The position numbers and the translations under genes are program-made. A DNA stretch of 64,000 bases, taken from positions 1 through 64,000 of the forward strand of contig CBDIBC010000002.1 of the NCBI GenBank assembly GCA_965276635.1, read 5' to 3'. This DNA is from CBDIBC01 sp965276635. GTDB taxonomy: Bacteria; Actinomycetota; Acidimicrobiia; Acidimicrobiales; Palsa-688. Shown piece by piece: positions 18,109 through 26,678 of the stretch; position 1 is the stretch's first letter; every line of letters begins with the position of its first letter. The notes beneath the pieces were generated by a model. That model saw nothing but the letters and a program-made list of their open reading frames with translations. It was not told the DNA's origin and did no database searches.

Positions 18109-20454
18109 GTGAGCAGGCGGGTCCGGGTGGCCGCCGATCTGCAGGCCCTGCAGGTGGCGGGCATCGCCGATCGGGGCATCGGGCGCTACGCGGCCGCGCT
18201 GGCGGCCGCGCTGGCCGACCAGGACCGGTTGGCCGTCGCCCTGCTGGCGCCGGAGCTCCCGCCTCCGGCGGGATTGCCCGGCGGGTTGTCGGCGCGTGGC
18301 CTCTGCCGCTGGGACGGCATGGCCGCCATGCGCGAGGTCCTCGCCGGTGCCTCATCGCCGGTGATGCACCTGTCGATGGCCCCGTTCCTGCACGTCGGTG
18401 CCGCCGACCCCAGCGTGCTCACCGTGGCGCCCCACTGGTCAGCCGCCGGGTGCCCGCGAGCCGCCGTCCTCTACGACCTGATCCCGCTCCGGGCGGCGCG
18501 CCACTACCTCTCCTCGCCCGGGGCGCTGGAGCGCTACCAGGCCCGGGCCCGCTGGGTCGCCGACGCCGACCTGGTGCTCGCCATCTCCGAGCACACCCGG
18601 TCCGAAGCCGTCGAGCTGCTCGGTTGCCGACCCGATCGGGTGGTCAACGTCGGTGCCGGCGTCTCCGCGTTCTTCTGCGGACCGGACGGCACCGACGAGC
18701 ACCTGTTCCGGCTGCACCTGGCCCGGTGGGTGGACCGCCCCTTCGTCCTGTGCGTGACCGGGAGCGACAGCCGCAAGAACACCGAGCGGCTGATCGAGGC
18801 CATCGGCATCCTGGCCGCCGACGGCGTCGACGTCGGGGTGGTGGTCGTCGGCGACCTCACCGACGAATGGGTTCGACGGCTCGACGCGGCGGCGGTGACG
18901 GCGCGGGTGAGCGAGCGGGTGGAGATGACGGGCCCGGTGACCGACGAGCTCCTGCGCGCCTGCTACCGCCGAGCGCAGCTGACCGTGATGCCCTCGTTGG
19001 CCGAGGGCTCGGGCCTGCCCGTGCTGGAGTCGGCCGCATGCGGGACCGCCGCTGTGGGATCGTCCACCACCGCCCTCGCGGAGGTGACGGCGACGGCGCT
19101 GGCGCAGTTCGACCCGACCGATCCCGCGGCCATGGCCTCGTGCATCGCGGCGATGCTCGACGACGGCGAGCGCCGGGCGTCGGTGCTGGCCGCCCAGGCC
19201 TCCGCCGCCGCAGCCGCGACGTGGCCGGGGATCGCCGCCGCCGTTGCCGACGCGCTCGACACCGTGGCGCGCCGTGTCCCGGCATCTGCGTGGGCCCCGC
19301 CGCCGTCCACCGGGAGCTTCCTCCTGATCGGACCGACCCCGCCCGCCGGCGGCGGCATCGGTGTCTACAACGAACGCCTCCTCGACGGGAGCGACGACCG
19401 GGTGCAGTGGACGACTGCGAACCGGGGCCGGCCTCAGACCCAGAGGACTCGGTGGATCCCAGACGATGTGGTGGGCCTCCAGATCCGGCCGGCCGCCTAC
19501 GACGCCGTCATGTACACCATCGGGAACTCCGACGGGCACCTCGGTCGCATCGCCTTGGCGTTGCGATACCCGGGATGGATGTGGTTGCACGAGACCCGGC
19601 TCCCGGCGCTGGCCACCACCGCGCTGGAGCATCTCGACGACGAGGCCTTCTCGGTGGCCATGCGCCGGGTGCTCGCCCGTGCCTATCCGGGGCGTTCGCC
19701 GTGGGGGGCCGCCCGTCGAGCCGGACGCTCGAACCTGGGTCTGGTGGAGGCCGGTGTCGGCCTGGTGCCGCTGCTCGCCGAACGGTCGCGCGGGTTCCTG
19801 GTCAACTCGCAGGCGGCCAGGAACCTGTTGGTGATGGACCTGGCCCCGCTGGCCCACCACCCCCCGGTCCACGTCCTGCCCCCGGCCTGCCCGCCGGTCG
19901 ATCCGGTGGGGGACCCCGGGCGCACGGGTCCGGGACCCGACCAGCTGGTCGCGTTCGGCATCGTGTCCATGGCGAAGCGGCCCGACCTCCTGGTCGACGC
20001 CGCCGCTCGGCTCGGGTGCCGTTTGGCTTTCGTCGGGCCGTGCCCGCCGATCCTGCGGCAGGTCATCGATGACCGGGCGCGCCTACGCGACATCGCCGAT
20101 CAGGTCGAGGTCACCGGCCCAGTCGACGGCGGGTCGTGGCGGGACTGGCTGGCCCGGGCCACGGTTGCCGTGCAGCTGCGCGACACGGCGAGCGGCGAGA
20201 TGTCGGCTGCCGTCCTCGAGGCGCTGGCTGCCGGGGTCCCGGTGGCGACGAACCTGGCGTCGGCCGTCGAGTACCCCGATGACGCCCGCTGGCTGGTCTC
20301 CCTGGCCGGACCCGATGCGCTGGCTGCGTCGCTGCGCCCGCTCCTGGAGTCGCCGGGAGCGCAGCGGTCCCTGGCCGCGGGAGGCCTGGAGTTCGCCGCC
20401 GCCCATCAGTTCCATCATCTCCACGACGCACTGCTGTCGGTCGTGCTGGACTGA
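18109..20454 (+). CDS. Large glycosyltransferase with two GT4 domains
   Basis: A 781-residue protein made of two GT-B units. The first (about 1-390) has VAADLQALQVAGIADRGIGR, AVLYDLIPLRAARHY, AISEHTRSEAVELLG, VLCVTGSDSRKNTERLIEAI and MPSLAEGSGLPVLESAACG, the standard GT4 donor site. The second (about 420-781) starts FLLIGPTPPAGGGIGVYNER and has GIVSMAKRPDLLVDAAARLG and TASGEMSAAVLEALAAGVP. Two active sites in one chain suggest successive sugar additions, as in O-antigen and mycobacterial glycan polymerases. GTG 18109 starts 7 bp after the coiled-coil gene. The open frame upstream of this lies inside that gene and is ignored. Confidence 0.86.
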   Translation: MSRRVRVAADLQALQVAGIADRGIGRYAAALAAALADQDRLAVALLAPELPPPAGLPGGLSARGLCRWDGMAAMREVLAGASSPVMHLSMAPFLHVGAADPSVLTVAPHWSAAGCPRAAVLYDLIPLRAARHYLSSPGALERYQARARWVADADLVLAISEHTRSEAVELLGCRPDRVVNVGAGVSAFFCGPDGTDEHLFRLHLARWVDRPFVLCVTGSDSRKNTERLIEAIGILAADGVDVGVVVVGDLTDEWVRRLDAAAVTARVSERVEMTGPVTDELLRACYRRAQLTVMPSLAEGSGLPVLESAACGTAAVGSSTTALAEVTATALAQFDPTDPAAMASCIAAMLDDGERRASVLAAQASAAAAATWPGIAAAVADALDTVARRVPASAWAPPPSTGSFLLIGPTPPAGGGIGVYNERLLDGSDDRVQWTTANRGRPQTQRTRWIPDDVVGLQIRPAAYDAVMYTIGNSDGHLGRIALALRYPGWMWLHETRLPALATTALEHLDDEAFSVAMRRVLARAYPGRSPWGAARRAGRSNLGLVEAGVGLVPLLAERSRGFLVNSQAARNLLVMDLAPLAHHPPVHVLPPACPPVDPVGDPGRTGPGPDQLVAFGIVSMAKRPDLLVDAAARLGCRLAFVGPCPPILRQVIDDRARLRDIADQVEVTGPVDGGSWRDWLARATVAVQLRDTASGEMSAAVLEALAAGVPVATNLASAVEYPDDARWLVSLAGPDALAASLRPLLESPGAQRSLAAGGLEFAAAHQFHHLHDALLSVVLD

Positions 20455-20537
20455 TTCCCTATGGAGGACCTGAGCGCCTGCCGCCAGGACCGTCCTCCGA
20501 CGGTAGCTTTGGCCCCAGCCACCGAGGAGCCGACGCT

Positions 20538-21491
20538 GTGAACGACGTATCGAACTCGCCCAGCTCCCGTCGCCACGACGTCGATGGCCTCATCGGCCAG
20601 GTGGAGCGGGAGGCCGCTCGCCGGCGCGCCGATCCGCGGTTCCCGATCGATCACGACGCACGGATAGACGCCGCGTTCGATGCGGTGGCACCCGGTGCCG
20701 ACCGGCGCAGGCCGCCCGACCCCATCGGCGCGGTGATAGCCCTCGCCGTGGAGCGCGTCGACGCGGGCGCACCGAGGGCGCCCGGCGGGATCCGGGCGGC
20801 CGTTGGCCGGTCGACGCGGACCCGGCCGGGAGCCATGGTGCAGGTTCGGGCCTTGGCCCTCGCCGTGGCCGAGGCCCTCCAGGTCGTGATGAGCCGCCTG
20901 GACGCTCTGGACCGGGGCCGCGGCCGAGCCCCACTCGACGCCCCCGCCGTCCCGTCAGTCCTCGCCCCGCCGGACTCGGTCGTGACGAATGCGCTGGCCA
21001 CGTGGCGGAGCGCCGTAGCCGCCGACCTGGCCAACGACGGTGGGCGGGTCCTCTACTGCGGCCCGGACGCCGACGCCACGGTCGCCGACCTGCAGGCGGC
21101 CGGCGCCGACGCCTACGGGATCACCGACAGCGGTGATCCCTTCCGCACCGACCCCGACGTGCGTGTTGCCGACGTGGTGGATCACCTGGCCGGTGTCGGC
21201 ACGGGGGCGCTTCAGTCCGTCGTCGTCGCCGGTGCGGTGGCTCCGGCCACCCGGTCCCGGCTGGCGGCCATCGTCGCTGAGCTGGCCCGCGTCACCATCT
21301 CGGTGGTGGTGGTGTCGCCGGCACCGTGGTGGTGGCGGGAGGAGGTCGGCACCGTAGCCGCCGACCTCGGAACCGACCGGCCGTTGGCCGCCGAAACATG
21401 GCTCGAGGTCCTCACCGACGCCGGCTTCGTGGCCACCGGCGCGTTCGATCCGACCGGACGAAGCTACCGGGTGACGGCCCGCCGGTCGTGA
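20538..21491 (+). CDS. Hypothetical protein, degenerate methyltransferase-like C-terminal half
   Basis: A 317-residue protein. The N-terminal 130 residues are Arg/Pro/Ala-rich with a helix-prone stretch (QVRALALAVAEALQVVMSRL). From about residue 150 the pattern GGRVLYCGPDADATVADLQA, ADAYGITDSGD, VADVVDHLAGVGTGALQSVV and TISVVVVSPAPWWW follows the strand-helix order of a class I SAM fold, but the glycine-rich SAM loop is not canonical, so activity is doubtful. Start GTG 20538 is supported by GAGGAG at 20524-20529. It sits between two glycosyltransferases on the same strand, 83 bp after the first and 9 bp before the second. Possible roles are a structural or regulatory partner of the glycan machinery (inference). 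Confidence 0.5.
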   Translation: MNDVSNSPSSRRHDVDGLIGQVEREAARRRADPRFPIDHDARIDAAFDAVAPGADRRRPPDPIGAVIALAVERVDAGAPRAPGGIRAAVGRSTRTRPGAMVQVRALALAVAEALQVVMSRLDALDRGRGRAPLDAPAVPSVLAPPDSVVTNALATWRSAVAADLANDGGRVLYCGPDADATVADLQAAGADAYGITDSGDPFRTDPDVRVADVVDHLAGVGTGALQSVVVAGAVAPATRSRLAAIVAELARVTISVVVVSPAPWWWREEVGTVAADLGTDRPLAAETWLEVLTDAGFVATGAFDPTGRSYRVTARRS

Positions 21492-21500
21492 GACGCTGAG

Positions 21501-22685
21501 GTGAGGTTCGGGCTCGTCGTCGGGCGTTACGGGGCGGAGATCATCGGCGGGACCGAGCACTGGTTGCGACTGCTCTGCGAGCACCTGGCGGTCGTGCCGG
21601 GATGGGACGTGCACGTCTTCACCACCGGCGCTGTCTCTGCGGTGACATGGGCTGACGAGCGGCCGCCCGGCACCACGGTCGAGACGGGCGTGACGGTGCA
21701 TCGACACCGCTCCGTGTCCGGGCGGTCGACGGCCTACGCCTCGCTCGACGGGCTGGTTCGCCGGGTGCCGGCCCTGCTCCCCGACGCCGTGTCGCGCCGG
21801 TTCGTAGACGCCGTCGGACCGGTCTGCCCCGACGTCATCGACGACGCGGCCAGCGCCGGGTGCGACTTGATGGCGGTGACGCCCTACCTGTTCTGGCCGG
21901 CGATCGAGGCCGTGCACCGGCTGGGGCGCCGGGTCATCTTTCATGCCGCGGCCCACGACGAGGCCGAGCTGCGGTTCCCGCTCATGCGCCCCGTGTTCGA
22001 GGGCGTGGGCGGGTTCTCGTTCAACTCCTTCGCCGAGCGGGCCCTCGTCGAACGACATTTCCGCATCGCCCACCTGCCGGCTGCCGTCGTCGGCAACGCG
22101 GTGGTCGAGGTCGCCGGCAGGCCAGAACGGGCGCGAGCCGAGCTGGGTCTGGGAGCCGACGAGCCCTTCGTGCTCTGCCTCGGGCGGGTCGAGCGGGTCA
22201 AGGGGTCGCACGAGCTGGCGGAGATGTGGGGTCTCTACCGCCGCCGCCGTCCTGGCGCGCCCCGGCTGGTCCTCCTCGGCGTGGTGAACGAACCGTTGGC
22301 AGGAGACAGCGACGTGATCGTCGCCGGCCCCTGCTCCGAAGCGGTGAAGTGGGGCGCACTGCGCTCCTGTCGGGCCCTGGTGTCGCCGTCCGCCTGGGAG
22401 TCGTTCAGCCTGGTGGTCGTCGAGGCGTGGCTCGCTGGCGTGCCCGTCGTCGTGAACGGGCGGTGCCCGGCCACCGTGGAGCACTGCCGCCGCGGCCAGG
22501 GGGGCCTGTGGTTCGACGGGTACGCCGAGTTCGAGGTCATCATGGACCGCCTCCTCGGCGACGAGGCGCTGCGCGCCGAGCTGGCGGCGAGCGGCGAGCG
22601 GTACGCGCGCGCCGCCTTCGCCTGGGGGCCGATCGTGGAACGCTACCGCGCGCTGGCCGAGCGCGTGGTCGACCGGGTCGGGTAG
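21501..22685 (+). CDS. GT4-family glycosyltransferase
   Basis: A 394-residue GT-B enzyme. The N-terminus reads VRFGLVVGRYGAEIIGGTEH, the glycine-rich acceptor-side loop of GT4 proteins. The C-terminal domain has FVLCLGRVERVKGSHELAEM, RLVLLGVVNEPL and SPSAWESFSLVVVEAWLAGV with the usual Glu residues. GTG 21501 starts 9 bp after the preceding gene. It is a paralogue of the minus-strand gene at 25476-26666: both share GGTEH/GGSEA, FTTGAVSAVTWADE / LTTCAVDHYTWAND and VTPYLFWPA / FSPYLFWTA, so they may act on related acceptors. Confidence 0.87.
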   Translation: MRFGLVVGRYGAEIIGGTEHWLRLLCEHLAVVPGWDVHVFTTGAVSAVTWADERPPGTTVETGVTVHRHRSVSGRSTAYASLDGLVRRVPALLPDAVSRRFVDAVGPVCPDVIDDAASAGCDLMAVTPYLFWPAIEAVHRLGRRVIFHAAAHDEAELRFPLMRPVFEGVGGFSFNSFAERALVERHFRIAHLPAAVVGNAVVEVAGRPERARAELGLGADEPFVLCLGRVERVKGSHELAEMWGLYRRRRPGAPRLVLLGVVNEPLAGDSDVIVAGPCSEAVKWGALRSCRALVSPSAWESFSLVVVEAWLAGVPVVVNGRCPATVEHCRRGQGGLWFDGYAEFEVIMDRLLGDEALRAELAASGERYARAAFAWGPIVERYRALAERVVDRVG

Positions 22686-22726
22686 TGCGGTGCCTGGCGG
22701 CGCCGGGCCCGGTAGGGTGGCGCCCC

Positions 22727-23626
22727 GTGGCCGGATCGTTGCTGTCCCGGGTGGCAGCGCGCACCCGCCAGGCCCTCGGTGTCGAGCTGCTGGCCCAGCG
22801 CCTCGACGGGGTCGAGGCAGGCTTGCGCTCCGTGTCCGACCACTACCCCTACGGCCCGATCTACCTGGGCGACCACACCGCGCTGGTGGCGGCCCGGTGG
22901 GGTGGCAAGCTCATCGTCGACACCCGCGATGCCCTCCTGTCGCCCTGGCTGCTCCTGGACGGGTTGTGGGAGAGCCACATCACCGGTTGGCTCGAGCGTC
23001 ATCTCCAGCCCGGTCAGACCTTCGTCGACGTCGGCGCCAACATCGGCTACTTCACGGTGCTCGCCGGGCGGCTCGTCGGGCCGAAGGGTCGGGTGGTCGC
23101 CGTCGAGGCCCACCCGGCGCTGGCGGAGCTGCTGCGTCGCAACGTCATCGTCAACGGGCAGCACGGCCACACCACGGTTTTCCACCGGGCCGCCTGGTCA
23201 TCGACCGATCGCCTGACCTTCAACCAGCGCGATCACTTCGCCGCCAACTCCAGCCTGGGCGCAGCCGATCCCGACGCCCTTGTCGCGCTGGGCGACACGA
23301 CGACACCGGTCGAGGTGGATGCGGTGGCGCTCGACGACCTCCTAGGCGACCTACCGCACCTCGACGTGTTGAAGGTCGACGTCGAGGGCGCCGAGGTGCG
23401 GGCCTTCACCGGCCTGGAGCGCACGTTGCACGCCAACCCCGACATCACCGTCCTGGTCGAGTGGTCACCCGAGCAGCTTCTCGGGCTGGGAGACTCGCCC
23501 GCCGCCCTCCTCGACCTGCTCGTCGGCCATGGTTTCGGCTTCCGCCTCTTCGAGGCGGACCTGGCCACGGTCGCACCGGCGCAGATCCTCGACACCCCGT
23601 ACGGCAACCTGCTCGCCCAACGCTGA
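22727..23626 (+). CDS. FkbM-family methyltransferase
   Basis: A 299-residue protein. The first 40 residues form a basic helix ending in a short coil (ELLAQRLDGVEAGLRSVSDH). The FkbM-type class I fold follows: TFVDVGANIGYFTVLAGRLV (SAM loop), VAVEAHPALAELLRRNV, VDAVALDDLLGDLPHLDVLK and VDVEGAEVRAFTGLE, which together are diagnostic. FkbM enzymes O-methylate sugars and related hydroxyls, so methylation of the exported glycan is likely (inference). GTG 22727 follows a GGTAGGGTGG stretch. The next transferase starts 1 bp after the stop. Confidence 0.86.
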   Translation: MAGSLLSRVAARTRQALGVELLAQRLDGVEAGLRSVSDHYPYGPIYLGDHTALVAARWGGKLIVDTRDALLSPWLLLDGLWESHITGWLERHLQPGQTFVDVGANIGYFTVLAGRLVGPKGRVVAVEAHPALAELLRRNVIVNGQHGHTTVFHRAAWSSTDRLTFNQRDHFAANSSLGAADPDALVALGDTTTPVEVDAVALDDLLGDLPHLDVLKVDVEGAEVRAFTGLERTLHANPDITVLVEWSPEQLLGLGDSPAALLDLLVGHGFGFRLFEADLATVAPAQILDTPYGNLLAQR

Positions 23627-23627
23627 C

Positions 23628-24857
23628 GTGACGCCGGCATCGACGGTGGTCATCGTCTCCTATCGGCCCGGTGACTGGTTGGCTCCCTGCATCGCGTCGG
23701 TGACCGAGCAGGCCGATCAGGTGGTGGTGGTGGACAACGGCTCCGACGGGGAGCAGGTGTCGGTCGTCGCCGGTGCAGCCGGGGTCACGGCGGTGCGAGT
23801 GCCGCGCAATCTGGGCTTCGCCGGCGGGGTGGCGCTCGGCCTCCGTCAGGCGCGGGGCGACGTCATCGGTCTGCTGAACGACGACGCGGTGGCCGGCCCC
23901 GACTGGCTGCGCGCCGCCCGGGTGGTCCTGGCGGATGCCACGGTGGCGGCCGTGACCCCGAAGGTCGTGCTCGCCGGTCGGTTCGCCGAGATCGTGCTCG
24001 ATGACGAGCCCTGGCACGGGCCGGGAGACGCCCGGTCCCTTGGTCGCCAGCTGCGAACGGTGACCGTGGACGGCGCCGAGGTGCTCCCCCGGCTGGTCGG
24101 CGCCGGCGTGCACGACCTGGAGACAGGGATGGTAGGCGGCAGCCAGGGAACGTGGCGTTGGACCGCCGGGCGGCTCCCGTTCTACGCGCCGCTCGCCGGC
24201 ACCGGATCGCCGGAGGTGACGGTCAACGGCGAGCCGGTCCCGGGGCGCGCCGTGGCGAGCCTGTTGAACCACGCCGGGCTGTTCCTCCTCGACCACGGGG
24301 TGGGTGGCGATCACGGCTTCGCCGCGCCCGACGACGGACGGTTCGACTGTCGCGCCGAACGGTTCGGCTTCAGCGGTACCGCGCCGGTGATCCGGGCGGA
24401 GACGCTGCGCGCCATCGGCAACTTCGCCGTTCCCTACTTCGCCTACAACGAGGACACCGACTGGTGCCTGCGGGCCCGCCTGCGCGGCATGCGGATCGTC
24501 TACGACCCCGGCGCCACCGTGACCCACCGGCTGTCGGCCACGAGCGGTGGGGCCACGGCGCGCGCCGTCCAGCTGCTGGCGCAACGCAACGCGCTGCTCT
24601 GCCTGGTGCGCAATGGCCCGCTCGACCTGGCGGCCCGGCAGGTCGGTCGCCGGCTGGTGGACGGCCCCGCGGACAGCGTCCGTCGGGGCATGCTCGCCCG
24701 CCTGCCGTGGGCGGTGGGGACCCGGATGTCGATGCGCCGGTCGTGGGTGCAGTCGCCCCGCCAGGTCTGGGACCGCTGGGCGGGCGCCGACGCTGTCTGG
24801 GACACTGGGCCGACCCGCACCCGTCCGCGGTCGGCCGAACAGGGCTCGACCAACTAG
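23628..24857 (+). CDS. GT2-family glycosyltransferase (rhamnosyltransferase-like)
   Basis: A 409-residue GT-A enzyme. Motifs: STVVIVSYRPGDWLAPCIAS, VVVVDNGSDG, VPRNLGFAGGVALGLRQARG, the metal-binding GLLNDDAVAGPDW and the acceptor-side YFAYNEDTDWCLRARLRG. The NLGFAGG and EDTDW pattern is typical of rhamnosyl/galactofuranosyl GT2 proteins. An insert of about 90 residues around the middle (DGAEVLPRLV to TVNGEPVPG) is unusual in length for the family. Start GTG 23628. The stop TAG shares the CTAG tetranucleotide with the stop of the convergent gene on the other strand. Confidence 0.87.
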   Translation: MTPASTVVIVSYRPGDWLAPCIASVTEQADQVVVVDNGSDGEQVSVVAGAAGVTAVRVPRNLGFAGGVALGLRQARGDVIGLLNDDAVAGPDWLRAARVVLADATVAAVTPKVVLAGRFAEIVLDDEPWHGPGDARSLGRQLRTVTVDGAEVLPRLVGAGVHDLETGMVGGSQGTWRWTAGRLPFYAPLAGTGSPEVTVNGEPVPGRAVASLLNHAGLFLLDHGVGGDHGFAAPDDGRFDCRAERFGFSGTAPVIRAETLRAIGNFAVPYFAYNEDTDWCLRARLRGMRIVYDPGATVTHRLSATSGGATARAVQLLAQRNALLCLVRNGPLDLAARQVGRRLVDGPADSVRRGMLARLPWAVGTRMSMRRSWVQSPRQVWDRWAGADAVWDTGPTRTRPRSAEQGSTN

Positions 24858-25495
24858 GTGCGCCGCATGCCGGAGGCCAGCCGGCGCAGGCGGGCGGCCC
24901 GGACCCGCGCCGCGTGGTAGCGGGACCCGAGGACACGGCGGCCCACGAGCGCGGCCAACTGCCGTCCCTGGTGACGGATGTCGACCTCACGAGCGCCGAG
25001 GGGAGTGGCGCCCGGCCGGCCGACGGTGTCGGGGTAGTGGCGCACCTGATCGGCCTGCGCTCGTACGTGGCGCCAGCCCGGCCCGTAGGCATCCCCTGGA
25101 CCGCTCTCCACCAGGGTGACGCGCTCGAAGCTGCGTAACGACCGGGCCAGCCCCACCGCGGTGAGCCATCGGGCGAGGGGCACGAGCGGGCCGGGACCCG
25201 AGGCCAGGTGCACCGGGAACCCGGCTTCGACCGATAGGACCACCTCGGAGGCACCGGTGCTGCGCCGCAGCGCACTGAGTCGGACGCCAGCGCTCAGCCC
25301 GTCGACGCTGGCGGTGAGGTGGGCGGCGCTCAACCGTGGGGAGACCACGATGGCGTCCAGACCTCGGCTCCACACGTCGCGCACGGCCTGCACCGTCGCC
25401 GGAGCGGCGGCGGTGGCGATCGGTGGATAGCTGCCGATCACCAGCACGGGCGGATGGGCTTCGCTCGTCAACTGCTTACCGCCTCGCCTCGACAC
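24854..25495 (-). CDS. Hypothetical protein, glycosyltransferase N-domain-like
   Basis: A 213-residue protein that I do not recognise. It begins after a short basic stretch with PVLVIGSYPPIATAAAPATV, which looks like the first strand and acceptor loop of a GT-B enzyme, then LDAIVVSPRLSAAHL and FERVTLVESGPGDAYGPGWR. No C-terminal donor domain follows, so it may be an isolated GT-B half, an accessory subunit or a truncated gene. The start is uncertain: GTG 25495 overlaps the upstream gene by 20 bp, and a TTG near 25472 is an alternative. Its stop and that of the convergent GT2 gene share CTAG at 24854-24857. The C-terminus is strongly basic. Confidence 0.5.
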   Translation of the reverse strand: MSRRGGKQLTSEAHPPVLVIGSYPPIATAAAPATVQAVRDVWSRGLDAIVVSPRLSAAHLTASVDGLSAGVRLSALRRSTGASEVVLSVEAGFPVHLASGPGPLVPLARWLTAVGLARSLRSFERVTLVESGPGDAYGPGWRHVRAQADQVRHYPDTVGRPGATPLGAREVDIRHQGRQLAALVGRRVLGSRYHAARVRAARLRRLASGMRRT

Positions 25496-26666
25496 GCATC
25501 TCCTCCAGATCTGCCTCCATGCGATCGAGCACGACGGGCCACGTGTAGTTGGCCAGGACGTAGTCGCGTCCGCGCCTGGCCATGTCCTCCGCCTCCGATC
25601 CTGGAGCCCGGAGCTGCTGCAGGCGGTCGGCCAGCTCGGCGCCGTCCCGGAAGGTCATGCCGCCACCGGAACGATGGCAGTGCCAGGCGACCACGGCGCT
25701 GTCCTCGATGGCGAGAACCGGCGTCCCGGCCAGCCACGACTCCATGACCGTCCGGGAGAAGCTCTCCATGCGACTGGGCTGGATGTAGGCGACGGCGGCG
25801 GCCAGCGCGTCGTCGCGCTCGCGCTCGTCGAGGAACCCCAGATCGACGATGCGTCCCCGGAGCGCGGGGGGCACGTCGACGTCGCCGACACCGACAGTCA
25901 CCAGGTCGACATCGACCGCCGCAGTGGCCAGCGCCTCGGCGTAGGCCTCGACCAACCAGTCCCATCCCTTGCCCGATTCGCGTCGACCGGCATAGATGAC
26001 AAAGGGCCGGGTGAGGCCGTAGCGCAGCGCGAAGCCCTCCGGGTCGTAGCTGGCGGGCACGTCGACGCCGGCGCCGGTGACACGGTGACGTGCTGCGACG
26101 GGCCCGAGGCGATGGGCCAGCTCGTGCTCGGGCTCGGACAGGAACCACACGCGCGCCGGGGCGGCTATGACCGGACGGACCACGTCGAGGCGGGCGTAGG
26201 TCTCGTCGTGGAGGCAGGGCATGGCGACGGCCCGGTCGCTCACGGTGGGGAGGCAGACGGTTGCCGTCCAGAACAGGTACGGCGAGAAGACGATGGCGTC
26301 GTAGTCGTGGCTGCGTCTGAGGAGGTGGTGGAACAGCTCCGGTACGGTGAACCGCCAGCTCAGCCAGGCCAGCTGGTCGTCGAAGGACGGAATCTGGTCG
26401 TCGAGGATGGCGAGCTGGGCGCGCAGGCCGGCGGGTGAGGCGTGGTGCACCGTCGGGAAGCGAGTGACGGTGACGCCGTCCACGACGGAGGACCCGGCCG
26501 GGAGGTCGTTCGCCCAGGTGTAGTGGTCGACGGCGCACGTCGTCAGCACGTCGACATGCCAGCCACGACCGGCTAGGCCGACGGCGACCTCCCGGGAGAC
26601 GGCCTCGGAGCCGCCGACCACCCCAGCACCGAAGCGGGGAGGGACGACGGCGATCCGGCCAGGCAT
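25476..26666 (-). CDS. GT4-family glycosyltransferase
   Basis: A 396-residue GT-B enzyme. N-terminal PPRFGAGVVGGSEAVSREVA, and C-terminal FVIYAGRRESGKGWDWLVEA, VTVGVGDVDVPPAL and QPSRMESFSRTVMESWLAGT with the conserved glutamates. It resembles the protein at 21501-22685, suggesting a duplication within the locus. ATG 26666 starts 12 bp after the GT-C-like gene at 26679-28313, so these genes and the small gene downstream probably form one minus-strand operon running 28313 to 24854. Confidence 0.87.
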   Translation of the reverse strand: MPGRIAVVPPRFGAGVVGGSEAVSREVAVGLAGRGWHVDVLTTCAVDHYTWANDLPAGSSVVDGVTVTRFPTVHHASPAGLRAQLAILDDQIPSFDDQLAWLSWRFTVPELFHHLLRRSHDYDAIVFSPYLFWTATVCLPTVSDRAVAMPCLHDETYARLDVVRPVIAAPARVWFLSEPEHELAHRLGPVAARHRVTGAGVDVPASYDPEGFALRYGLTRPFVIYAGRRESGKGWDWLVEAYAEALATAAVDVDLVTVGVGDVDVPPALRGRIVDLGFLDERERDDALAAAVAYIQPSRMESFSRTVMESWLAGTPVLAIEDSAVVAWHCHRSGGGMTFRDGAELADRLQQLRAPGSEAEDMARRGRDYVLANYTWPVVLDRMEADLEEMRVEARR

Positions 26667-26678
26667 GAGGGGTGGAGG

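Noticed and set aside
20585..20700. The protein at 20538 as an active methyltransferase
   Set aside because: The SAM-binding glycine loop is not canonical, so only a fold-level resemblance is claimed.
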